DNA of 5,735 bases, taken from UBA9676 sp035532275 (GTDB lineage: Bacteria > Actinomycetota > Actinomycetes > Streptosporangiales > Streptosporangiaceae). Shown one piece after another: positions 1-5,735 of this stretch. How positions within the stretch are numbered: position 1 is the stretch's first letter; every line of letters starts with the position of its first letter. A program made the position numbers and the translations under genes. The notes below the pieces were generated by a model that searched no databases, was not told where the DNA came from, and saw nothing but the letters and a program-made list of their open reading frames with translations. The stretch is taken from assembly GCA_035532275.1 (NCBI GenBank), contig DATKRG010000071.1, forward strand, positions 1 through 5,735, read 5' to 3'.

Positions 1-1011
1 CCCGTCCTGCACACCTACCGTGCCCGCGGGATCGTGCCGGACCAGGCCGCCGAGGCGGCCGGGCTGGTCACCGGCGGCACCGCCGAGTGGCCGCTGCTGG
101 CGGCGGCCGACCTCATCATCGGGCTCGGCGTCGACCCGGCCGAGATGATCCCGGCCGCCTGGGACCACCCGGCTCCCACCATCGTGGTCACCGGGGACGC
201 TGCCGGGCCCGGCGAGGCCGCCCGCTACTTCACCGGCGCCACCGAGCTGCCCGCCCCGGTCCCCGACGCCATCGGCCTGCTCGCCACCCTCGGCCACGAT
301 CACGGCTGGCCCGCCACGGCCGGACGCACCGCGCGGGCCGATGTGCGTGCCCGGCTGCTGCGGGCAGGCCAGTCCGGCCCCGGCCTGCTGTCGCCGCAGG
401 AGGTGGTGACCACGGTCCGCGCGCACACCCCGGCGCAGACCATCGCCACCGTGGACGCGGGCGCGCACATGCTGGTGGCGATGCCGCTGTGGGAGGTGGA
501 CGAGCCGCACCGGCTGCTCATCTCCAGCGGCCTGGCCACCATGGGATACGCCCTGCCGGCGGCGATCGCAGCGGCGCTGTGCGTCCCGGGCGTGCCGGTG
601 GTCGCCTTCACCGGTGACGGCGGCCTGGGCATGACGCTGATGGAGATCGAGACCGCCGTCCGGCTCGGGCTGCGGGTGGTGGTCGTGGTGTTCAACGACT
701 CCACCCTGAGCCTGATCAGGATCAAGCAGCGCCCGGTGGGCCACGGCGGGCCGGAAGCGGTCGGCTACCGGCCGGTCTCGTTCGCCGCCGCCGCCACCGC
801 GCTGGGCGCGGCCGGTGCCCACGTCACCGATGTGGCCGAGCTGGCCTCGGCGCTGGCCGCCGCGCTCGGCCGGGACGGCCCCACGGTGATCGACGCCCAG
901 GTGGATCCGGCCACCTACCCGGCGGTCATGGACCTGACCCGCGGCGAGGCCGGCCGGCGCGGGACCGATCCGCTCCGGGCCGCCGCTGCCCACCACGCTC
1001 ACATCCGCTGA
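1..1011 (+). CDS. Thiamine-diphosphate-dependent enzyme, acetolactate synthase-like (5' truncated)
   Basis: The reading frame is open from base 1 and ends with TGA at 1009-1011, giving 336 visible codons. Family members are usually about 550 residues, so roughly 200 N-terminal residues, including the domain with the catalytic glutamate, lie left of the window. The visible start (PVLHTYRARGIVPD, then ADLIIGLGVDP) matches the central domain of the acetolactate synthase/benzoylformate decarboxylase superfamily. The C-terminal domain carries the ThDP/Mg binding motif: GDG at 613-621, followed 27 residues later by N-D at 694-699. A GTG at 34 could be read as a start, but homology runs through it, so it is internal. 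The substrate is unknown: oxo-acid decarboxylase, carboligase and CoA-linked lyase all remain possible. It sits 15 bases before an acyl-CoA dehydrogenase gene and probably shares its transcript. The superfamily is clear; the specific reaction is not. Confidence 0.9.
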   Translation, partial: PVLHTYRARGIVPDQAAEAAGLVTGGTAEWPLLAAADLIIGLGVDPAEMIPAAWDHPAPTIVVTGDAAGPGEAARYFTGATELPAPVPDAIGLLATLGHDHGWPATAGRTARADVRARLLRAGQSGPGLLSPQEVVTTVRAHTPAQTIATVDAGAHMLVAMPLWEVDEPHRLLISSGLATMGYALPAAIAAALCVPGVPVVAFTGDGGLGMTLMEIETAVRLGLRVVVVVFNDSTLSLIRIKQRPVGHGGPEAVGYRPVSFAAAATALGAAGAHVTDVAELASALAAALGRDGPTVIDAQVDPATYPAVMDLTRGEAGRRGTDPLRAAAAHHAHIR

Positions 1012-1015
1012 GGAG
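1010..1015 (+). promoter_or_regulatory. Ribosome binding site of the acyl-CoA dehydrogenase gene, overlapping the upstream stop
   Basis: GAGGAG begins inside the TGA stop codon (1009-1011) of the ThDP enzyme gene and ends 11 bases before the ATG at 1027. The overlap suggests translational coupling of the two genes and supports the ATG chosen. Confidence 0.75.
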
Positions 1016-1026
1016 ATCACCCCGCG

Positions 1027-2193
1027 ATGGCCGCACCCGAGATCGCCGACCTGGACCCGGACGAGCGCGACATCGTCGCCGTCGTCCGCGACTGGGTGCG
1101 TGACAGCGTCCTCCCGGTGGCCCGCGACCTCGAGCACACCGACACCTACCCGGCCGAGCTGATCGGGCAGATGAAGCAGCTTGGCGTGTTCGGCCTGGTC
1201 ATCCCCGAGCGCTACGGCGGCTCCGGGGTGTCCACCCCCTGCTTCGCGCTGGTCACCGAGGAACTGGCCCGGGGGTGGATGAGCCTGGCCGGGGCGATGG
1301 GCGGGCACAGCGTGGTCGCCCGCCTGATCACCAGGTTCGGCACCGGCGGCCAGCGCGACACCTGGCTCCCCGCGATGGCCACCGGCCAGGTCCGCGCGGC
1401 CATGGCACTGACTGAGCCGGCCGGCGGTTCTGACCTTCAGGCCATCACGACCAGGGCGGCACCGGCCGGTGACGGCTACCGGCTCGACGGGGTGAAGACG
1501 TGGATCACCAACGCCCGGGCGGCGGAGGTGATCGCGGTGCTGTGCAAGACCGACCCGGCCGCCGTCCCGGCCAGCCGGGGCATCAGCATCCTGCTCGCCA
1601 CGAAGGGACCCGGCTTCACCGTCTCCCGCGATCTGCCCAAGCTCGGGTACAAAGGTGTGGAGACCTGCGAACTCGTCTTCGACGGCTATCAGGCCCCGGC
1701 CGGCGCGCTGCTCGGCGGGCAGGAGGGGGCCGGCTTCGCGCAGATGATGGACGGGCTCGAGCTCGGCCGGGTCCAGGTCGCCGCGCGCGCGGTCGGGGTG
1801 GCCCGGGCGGCCCTGGAGGACTCGCTGCGGTACGCGCAGGAGCGGGAGACGTTCGGGCAGCCCATCTGGCGGCATCAGGCGGTCGGCCACCGGCTGGCCG
1901 ACATGGCCACCCAGGTCGAAGCCGCCCGGCTGCTCACCACCCGGGCCGCGGCCGCCCTGGACACCGGGCGGCGCAGCGACCTGGAGGCGGGCATGGCCAA
2001 GCTGTTCGCGTCGGAGACCTGCCTGCAGGTCACCGCGGACGCGATCAGGGTGCACGGGGGATACGGGTATTCGGCCGAGCTCGACATCGAGCGCTACTAC
2101 CGCGACGCGCCGCTCATGGTGGTCGGTGAGGGGACCAACGACATCCAGCGCAGCGTCATCATCCGCCAGCTGATCGGCAGAAACCGGGTCTGA
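1027..2193 (+). CDS. Acyl-CoA dehydrogenase family protein
   Basis: This 388-residue protein has the normal length for the family of FAD flavoproteins that oxidise acyl-CoA thioesters to 2-enoyl-CoA and pass electrons to electron-transfer flavoprotein. The N-terminal helical domain covers about residues 1-120. The first signature, ALTEPAGGSD, is at 127-136, with KTWITNA at 157-163 in the middle beta domain. The C-terminal helical domain has RETFGQPIWRHQ and HGGYGY (343-348), then RYYRDAP, and the catalytic-base region GEGTNDIQR, where E368 aligns with the catalytic glutamate of medium-chain acyl-CoA dehydrogenase. An arginine (R341) stands where many members have glutamine before HGG; this variant occurs in several subfamilies. 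All key residues are present, so the enzyme should be active. It lies between the ThDP enzyme and the PPOX gene in the same direction. No electron-transfer flavoprotein gene is in the window. Chain length or aromatic/branched specificity cannot be assigned. Confidence 0.95.
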   Translation: MAAPEIADLDPDERDIVAVVRDWVRDSVLPVARDLEHTDTYPAELIGQMKQLGVFGLVIPERYGGSGVSTPCFALVTEELARGWMSLAGAMGGHSVVARLITRFGTGGQRDTWLPAMATGQVRAAMALTEPAGGSDLQAITTRAAPAGDGYRLDGVKTWITNARAAEVIAVLCKTDPAAVPASRGISILLATKGPGFTVSRDLPKLGYKGVETCELVFDGYQAPAGALLGGQEGAGFAQMMDGLELGRVQVAARAVGVARAALEDSLRYAQERETFGQPIWRHQAVGHRLADMATQVEAARLLTTRAAAALDTGRRSDLEAGMAKLFASETCLQVTADAIRVHGGYGYSAELDIERYYRDAPLMVVGEGTNDIQRSVIIRQLIGRNRV

Positions 2194-2210
2194 CCCGGCC
2201 CCCACCCACG

Positions 2211-2216
2211 AAGGAG
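2211..2216 (+). promoter_or_regulatory. Ribosome binding site deciding a GTG start (PPOX gene)
   Basis: AAGGAG ends 6 bases before the GTG at 2223. This strong site fixes the GTG start; the next in-frame ATG, at residue 53, would cut into the beta-barrel. Confidence 0.8.
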
Positions 2217-2222
2217 TGTGCA

Positions 2223-2744
2223 GTGAGCATCACCGTTGCGAAGTTCCTGGATGTCGCCGGGGGAACACAGCCCGGCCAGTTCACCATCGGCGATCGCGAG
2301 CCGCTGGCGAGCCTCGCCGACCTCGATCCCATCTACAAGCGGCTGCTGGACGAACGGGTCACCGCCATCGTCGCCGTCATGGGCGCCGACGGCCTGCCGA
2401 ACCTCACCCCGGTCTGGTTCGACTACACCGGCGGCATCGTGCTGCTGAACCTGGCCACCCACCGCAAGAAGGTGGACTGGCTGCGCAAGAACCCGTACGC
2501 GACTTTCATCCTGGTGAACCCCGACAACACCTATCACTGGCTCAGCATCAAGACCAAGGTGGCGCGGGAGATCTCCGAGGACGACCCGGCCGAGGGCCAG
2601 CGGGTGACCGACCAGCTTGACCACATCTGGGTGAAGTACACCGGCAACGACCCGCCGTACGGCCTGCGCGACCCCTCGTTCAACGAGCGCCGGGTGCTGT
2701 TCGAGATGGCGGTGCTGAAGGTCGCCACCTTCGGCAAGCCCTGA
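2223..2744 (+). CDS. PPOX-class (probably F420-dependent) oxidoreductase
   Basis: The 173-residue product belongs to the split-beta-barrel superfamily of pyridoxamine 5'-phosphate oxidase and F420-dependent reductases. The core begins near residue 45: VTAIVAVMGADGLPNLTPVW (46-65) is the typical first hairpin, followed by TGGIVLLNLATHRKKVDWLRKNP-like sequence (69-91), with the basic patch of the cofactor-phosphate site. WLSIKTKVAREI (107-118) is the next strand pair, and the ending VLFEMAVLKVATFGKP is typical of the actinobacterial F420 group. The protein is longer than the usual 130-145 residues, with about 40 residues before the barrel and a C-terminal helical insert. The family includes F420H2-dependent reductases as well as FMN- or heme-binding members, so the cofactor is inferred. 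The gene lies 29 bases after the acyl-CoA dehydrogenase and 41 before an FAD monooxygenase, implying a role in the same pathway, perhaps reducing an intermediate. No signal peptide or membrane segment is visible; cytoplasmic. Confidence 0.87.
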   Translation: MSITVAKFLDVAGGTQPGQFTIGDREPLASLADLDPIYKRLLDERVTAIVAVMGADGLPNLTPVWFDYTGGIVLLNLATHRKKVDWLRKNPYATFILVNPDNTYHWLSIKTKVAREISEDDPAEGQRVTDQLDHIWVKYTGNDPPYGLRDPSFNERRVLFEMAVLKVATFGKP

Positions 2745-2769
2745 CCGGCGGACCGCACCCCACCCGACC

Positions 2770-2776
2770 GGAAGGA
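2770..2776 (+). promoter_or_regulatory. Ribosome binding site deciding a GTG start (FAD monooxygenase gene)
   Basis: GGAAGGA ends 9 bases before the GTG at 2786. The alternative in-frame ATG at 2795 would be 18 bases away, so GTG is the better start. The difference is only three residues ahead of the FAD-binding fold. Confidence 0.75.
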
Positions 2777-2785
2777 TCACAGCCG

Positions 2786-3973
2786 GTGTCCCCGATGCCC
2801 CGTGTCATCGTCATGGGCGGCTCGCTCGGCGGGCTGACCGCGGCGCTGGTGCTCCGGGACACCGGCTGTGACGTCCGCGTCTTCGAGCGGTCCTCGTCCG
2901 CCCTGCAAGCACGCGGCGCCGGCATCGCCGCGCTCGACGCGACCCTGCGCTACCTGGTAGAACGCGGCGGCCACCAGCCCGCGGACGTCTGCTCGTCGAC
3001 CAGCTGGATCCGCTTCCTCAACCGCGACGGCAGCCTGCGGTACGAGCAGCGGCACCGGTACCGGTTCTCGTCCTGGAACACCATCTACCGGTCACTGCTT
3101 GGCCTGCTCGAACCGGCCCGCTACCTGCTGGGCAGCGAGGTGGTGGGGTTCGAGACGGCGGGCGAGGAGGTCAGCGTCGCCCTCGCGGACGGCTCCCGGG
3201 TGCGCACCGACCTGCTCGTCTGCGCGGACGGTGTCAGCTCGATCGGCAGGAGCCGGCTCAACCCCGGGGTGACGCCGTCCTATGCCGGGTACGTCGCCTG
3301 GCGCGGCACCGTCCCGGAGCGGGACCTGTCTCCCGCTACCCGCAAGGCCTACCGGGACGCGATCTTGTACCAGGTGCTGGTGGACAGCCACATCCTCGTC
3401 TACCCCATCCCCGGCATGGACGGCTCGCTCGCCGACGGCGACCGGCTCATCAACATGGTCTGGTACGTGAACGTCGCCGAGGGCGGCCCGCTTGACTCGC
3501 TGATGACCGGCCGGGACGGGATCAGGCGGGCCGTGTCGCTGCCGCCCGGCGCGGCCACCGACGCCGCGGTGGCGTCGATGCACGCCCGGGGCGCGCAGGT
3601 GTTCGCCCCGCCGATCGCGGAGGTCGTGACCACCGTCGCCGAGCCCTTCGTGCAGGCGGTCTACGACATCGACGTGCCGCGGATGGCGCGCGGCCGGGTC
3701 TGCCTGGTCGGCGACGCCGCGTTCGCGGTCCGCCCGCACGCCGCGGCCGGCACCGCCAAAGCCGCCGACGATGGCTGGGCGCTCGGTGAGGAGCTCCAGG
3801 CTGCCGGCGGTGACGTGCCGGCGGCGCTGGCGGCCTGGGAGCGCCGCCAATTGCTGGTCGGCCGGCAGCTGCTGGCGCGGACCCGCGAGATCGGCGACAG
3901 CTCGCAGTTCACCGGCACGTTCCTCCCCGGTGACCCCCGGCTCATCTTCGGCCTGCACGAACCAGGACACTGA
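2786..3973 (+). CDS. FAD-dependent monooxygenase, 2,6-dihydroxypyridine 3-hydroxylase-like
   Basis: The 395-residue product is a class A flavoprotein aromatic hydroxylase, which uses NAD(P)H and O2 to hydroxylate an activated, usually phenolic or hydroxypyridine, ring. The N-terminal Rossmann motif is VIVMGGSLGGLTAAL (7-21) followed by an acidic strand end, VFERS (32-36). The GG-S-x-GG form, with serine instead of the third-position glycine, is typical of the 2,6-dihydroxypyridine hydroxylase branch. The DG motif DLLVCADGVSS is at 142-152, followed by YAGYVAWRGTVPE (166-178), also characteristic of that branch. The GD motif CLVGDAAFAVRPHAAAGTAK (306-325) contacts the FAD ribityl chain, and its RPH-x-A-x-G form again matches dihydroxypyridine hydroxylases. 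The length fits this subfamily. No membrane segment or signal peptide is seen. The true substrate may be another aromatic or heteroaromatic acid. It lies between the PPOX and cupin genes in the putative operon. Confidence 0.92.
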   Translation: MSPMPRVIVMGGSLGGLTAALVLRDTGCDVRVFERSSSALQARGAGIAALDATLRYLVERGGHQPADVCSSTSWIRFLNRDGSLRYEQRHRYRFSSWNTIYRSLLGLLEPARYLLGSEVVGFETAGEEVSVALADGSRVRTDLLVCADGVSSIGRSRLNPGVTPSYAGYVAWRGTVPERDLSPATRKAYRDAILYQVLVDSHILVYPIPGMDGSLADGDRLINMVWYVNVAEGGPLDSLMTGRDGIRRAVSLPPGAATDAAVASMHARGAQVFAPPIAEVVTTVAEPFVQAVYDIDVPRMARGRVCLVGDAAFAVRPHAAAGTAKAADDGWALGEELQAAGGDVPAALAAWERRQLLVGRQLLARTREIGDSSQFTGTFLPGDPRLIFGLHEPGH

Positions 3974-3991
3974 CCCAAGACCCGCATACCA

Positions 3992-3997
3992 GGGAGG
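3992..3997 (+). promoter_or_regulatory. Ribosome binding site of the cupin gene
   Basis: GGGAGG ends 5 bases before the ATG at 4003 and supports that start. The gap from the monooxygenase stop is 29 bases with no terminator-like hairpin, consistent with co-transcription. Confidence 0.75.
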
Positions 3998-4002
3998 CCT
4001 GC

Positions 4003-4374
4003 ATGGCGACCACCATCTTGCACGAGGGCAGCTTCGACCGCGGGCAGTACGCGGGCGAGCTCGACGCGGCACCGGGCAACCTCGACGTGGGCACCAGGCT
4101 GTGGTTCGAGAACGACCGCATCCGGGTCTGGGAGGTCCGGCTGCGGCCCGGCGAGCGCGGCCCGTTCCACGCGCACACCCGCCGGTACTTCTGGACTGTG
4201 GTGGACGGCGGCATCGGCCGCCAGCGGACCGCCGACGGAACGGTGATCACCCGTGAATACCACGTCGGTGACACGAACTACTCCGAGCATTCGCCGGACG
4301 AGCCGCTGATCCACGACTTCGAGAACGCCGGCGACACCCCCATCCGCTTCGTCACCGTCGAGCTACTCGACTGA
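4003..4374 (+). CDS. Small cupin-domain protein
   Basis: This 123-residue single-domain cupin resembles the small BauB-like cupins (start of the barrel near DVGTRLWFENDRIRVWEVRL, 28-47). Cupin motif 1 is G50 ... H56-A-H58, and motif 2 is seen as H104-DFE-N108. Three histidines that could bind a metal are therefore present. The glutamate normally found four or five residues after the HxH pair is replaced by aromatic residues (Y62, F63), so a three-histidine site is likely if a metal is bound. Such small cupins can be dioxygenases, isomerases, lyases or non-catalytic sensors; this one cannot be assigned a reaction. It is cytoplasmic, with no signal peptide. It is the last gene of the apparent catabolic run, following the FAD hydroxylase, which would suit ring cleavage or product processing, but that is inference. 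Confidence 0.87.
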   Translation: MATTILHEGSFDRGQYAGELDAAPGNLDVGTRLWFENDRIRVWEVRLRPGERGPFHAHTRRYFWTVVDGGIGRQRTADGTVITREYHVGDTNYSEHSPDEPLIHDFENAGDTPIRFVTVELLD

Positions 4375-4416
4375 CCCCTGTACCGGCCCCGCCACCGTGC
4401 TGGGTAAGCCAGGGGT
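4374..4416. repeat. Imperfect inverted repeat filling the cupin-ligD gap
   Basis: ACCCCTG at 4374-4380 is the exact reverse complement of CAGGGGT at 4410-4416. Immediately inside, TACC (4381-4384) pairs with GGTA (4403-4406), leaving a 3-base bulge (4407-4409) and an 18-base loop: eleven pairs in total. The structure begins on the last base of the cupin stop and ends one base before the ligase ATG. There is no T-run after it, so a classic intrinsic terminator is not supported. It could be a weak actinobacterial terminator, or a structure that hides the ligase start. Confidence 0.45.
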
Positions 4417-5735
4417 ATGGACCCACTGGCGGAGTACCGGCGTAAGCGGGACCAGGGGCGCACGCCGGAGCCGATGCCGGCCGGTCAGGGGCCGTCCGAT
4501 GCCACGGGCGCGGCCGGCCGGGCAGCGCGGTTCGTGGTCCAGGAACATCACGCCCGGCGGCTGCACTGGGACCTCCGGCTGGAACGCGGCGGGGCGCTGG
4601 TGTCGTGGGCGCTGCCCAAAGGTGTGCCGGGCGACCCGGCGGTCAACCATCTCGCGGTGCACACCGAGGACCACCCGCTGGAGTACGCCGGATTCGCCGG
4701 CGAGATCCCACGCGGCGAATACGGCGCCGGCCAGGTCACGATCTGGGACCACGGCACCTACGAGGCGGTCAAGTGGCAGGACAGCGAGGTCAAGGTGATC
4801 CTGCACGGCCAGCGCCTGTCCGGCGGGTTCGCCCTGTTCCGCACCCACGGCGACAGCTGGATGATCCACCGGGAACGGGTGCCGCTGCCGGGCCGGATCG
4901 AGCCCATGCTGGCCCGCGCCGCGGACCTGCCGCCCGAGGACGGCCGGTGGGCGCATGAGATGAAGTGGGACGGCCTGCGCGCACTGGCCTATGCCGGAGA
5001 CGGGCGGGTCCGGCTGCTCTCGCGGACCGGCCAGGACATCACCGCTGACTACCCCGAGCTGGCCGGGCTGGGGCGGGCACTGGGCCGCCGGCAGGCCGTC
5101 CTGGACGGCGAGATCGTGGTGCTCGGCACGGGCAGCTGGCCGGACTTCGAAGCGCTCCAGCAGCGCATGCACCCCCGCTCGGCGGCGGCCGCACAGCAGC
5201 TCGCCAGCAGCCTGCCGGTCACCTATCTCGCGTTCGACCTGCTCCACCTGGACGGCCGGCCGCTGCTCGACGAGCCCTACCACGCCCGGCGGGAGCTGCT
5301 GGACGGGCTGGGCCTGGAAGGGCCGGGCTGGCAGACCCCGCCGTCGTTCACGCAGGAGACGGGCGGGGATGTCCTGGCCGTGTCCCGCCAGCACGGCCTG
5401 GAAGGGATCGTGTCCAAGCGCCTGGCGTCCCGCTACGAGCCGGGCAAGCGGACCGGCAGCTGGCGCAAGATCAAGAACATCCGGCGGCAGGAGGTGGTGG
5501 TCGGCGGCTGGAAGCCAGGCGAGGGCGGCCGCACCGGCCAGATCGGCTCACTGCTGATCGGCGTGCACGACCAGGCCGGGCTGGCCTACGCCGGGCATGT
5601 CGGGACCGGGTTCAGCCAGCAGGCACTGCGGATGCTCAGGGAGAGGCTGGCGCCGCTGCGCCGGGACACCTCGCCGTTCGCCACCCCGGTGCCGCCCGAG
5701 CACGCCAGGCCCGCCGTCTGGGTGGACCCGGCGCT
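4417..5735 (+). CDS. ligD: LigD-type ATP-dependent DNA ligase, phosphoesterase plus ligase domains (3' truncated)
   Basis: The frame is open for 439 codons to the window edge. An in-frame TAA at 4405-4407 closes it upstream, and ATG 4417 is the first start; the opening YRRKRDQGRTPEP is the usual beginning of the LigD 3'-phosphoesterase domain. That domain (about 1-155) shows FVVQEHHARRLHWDLRLE (39-56), with H44, H50, D52 and R54 at the usual active-site positions, and LAVHTEDHPLEY (79-90, H82). The ligase domain follows: motif I MKWDGLRA with adenylated lysine K183, motif III DGEIVVL (230-236), motif IIIa YLAFDLLHLDG (270-280), motif IV EGIVSKR (329-335), motif V WRKIKN (349-354), and the OB-fold sequence GQIGSLLIG, then YAGHVGTGFS. 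Motif VI lies beyond the edge. The protein should repair double-strand breaks with Ku and process 3' ends. No polymerase domain precedes it; whether one follows is unknown. SD support is poor (AGGGG only one base before ATG). Confidence 0.93.
   Translation, partial: MDPLAEYRRKRDQGRTPEPMPAGQGPSDATGAAGRAARFVVQEHHARRLHWDLRLERGGALVSWALPKGVPGDPAVNHLAVHTEDHPLEYAGFAGEIPRGEYGAGQVTIWDHGTYEAVKWQDSEVKVILHGQRLSGGFALFRTHGDSWMIHRERVPLPGRIEPMLARAADLPPEDGRWAHEMKWDGLRALAYAGDGRVRLLSRTGQDITADYPELAGLGRALGRRQAVLDGEIVVLGTGSWPDFEALQQRMHPRSAAAAQQLASSLPVTYLAFDLLHLDGRPLLDEPYHARRELLDGLGLEGPGWQTPPSFTQETGGDVLAVSRQHGLEGIVSKRLASRYEPGKRTGSWRKIKNIRRQEVVVGGWKPGEGGRTGQIGSLLIGVHDQAGLAYAGHVGTGFSQQALRMLRERLAPLRRDTSPFATPVPPEHARPAVWVDPA

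Noticed and set aside
34..36. GTG as the true start of the ThDP enzyme
   Set aside because: The frame is open to base 1 and the upstream codons (PVLHTYRARGI) fit the conserved central domain, so the gene is cut by the window edge.
1..1011. Calling the ThDP gene a biosynthetic acetolactate synthase (ilvB)
   Set aside because: No regulatory subunit (ilvN) or other branched-chain amino acid gene follows, and the neighbours are catabolic types; the N-terminal half needed to decide is missing.
2038..2070. Arginine instead of glutamine before HGGYGY in the acyl-CoA dehydrogenase as a defect
   Set aside because: The same variant is common in acyl-CoA dehydrogenase subfamilies, and the catalytic glutamate E368 is intact.
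2097..2780. Antisense open frame of 227 codons across the PPOX gene
   Set aside because: It covers the well-supported PPOX gene and parts of its neighbours and shows no family motif.
3092..4072. Antisense open frame of 326 codons opposite the FAD monooxygenase
   Set aside because: It is a shadow of a clearly conserved gene; the composition is low-complexity and no domain is visible.
4363..5394. Long antisense open frame of 343 codons opposite ligD
   Set aside because: Its translation is rich in R, P, A, G and Q without recognisable motifs, while the + strand carries all ligase motifs. Long antisense frames are expected in GC-rich coding DNA.
4991..5557. + strand open frame in another phase within ligD
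   Set aside because: Translation is Arg/Ser/Ala/Pro-rich; the ligD phase in the same bases contains motifs III, IIIa, IV and V.

Overview
The window is uniformly very GC-rich, with strong G/C preference at third codon positions, short intergenic gaps (15 to 42 bases) and purine-rich ribosome binding sites. With an F420-type PPOX protein and a LigD-type ligase, this points to a high-GC actinomycete, for example a Streptosporangiales, Pseudonocardiales or Streptomyces relative. The genus cannot be fixed from this sequence. All six supported genes lie on the + strand. No RNA gene, mobile element or CRISPR array was seen.

Layout. Bases 1-1011 hold the C-terminal part of a thiamine-diphosphate (ThDP) enzyme cut by the left edge. 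Then follow an acyl-CoA dehydrogenase (1027-2193), an F420/flavin-binding PPOX-fold protein (2223-2744), a 2,6-dihydroxypyridine-3-hydroxylase-like FAD monooxygenase (2786-3973) and a small single-domain cupin (4003-4374). The four internal genes each have a well-placed Shine-Dalgarno sequence. The five look like one operon. From 4417 to the right edge an open frame encodes the phosphoesterase and most of the ATP-dependent ligase domain of a LigD-type DNA ligase. It is still open at the last base.

How the genes may work together. The first five proteins all look like small-molecule enzymes: C-C bond cleavage or formation (ThDP), alpha,beta-dehydrogenation of a CoA thioester, F420- or flavin-linked redox, FAD/O2 hydroxylation, and a metal-cupin step. 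That suggests a catabolic pathway for an aromatic, heteroaromatic or branched acid, but the substrate cannot be read from the sequence and the upstream part is missing. The LigD gene belongs to a different function, DNA double-strand break repair by NHEJ. It is separated from the cupin by only 42 bases, which can fold into an imperfect hairpin covering its only SD-like bases, so it may be a separate transcription or translation unit.
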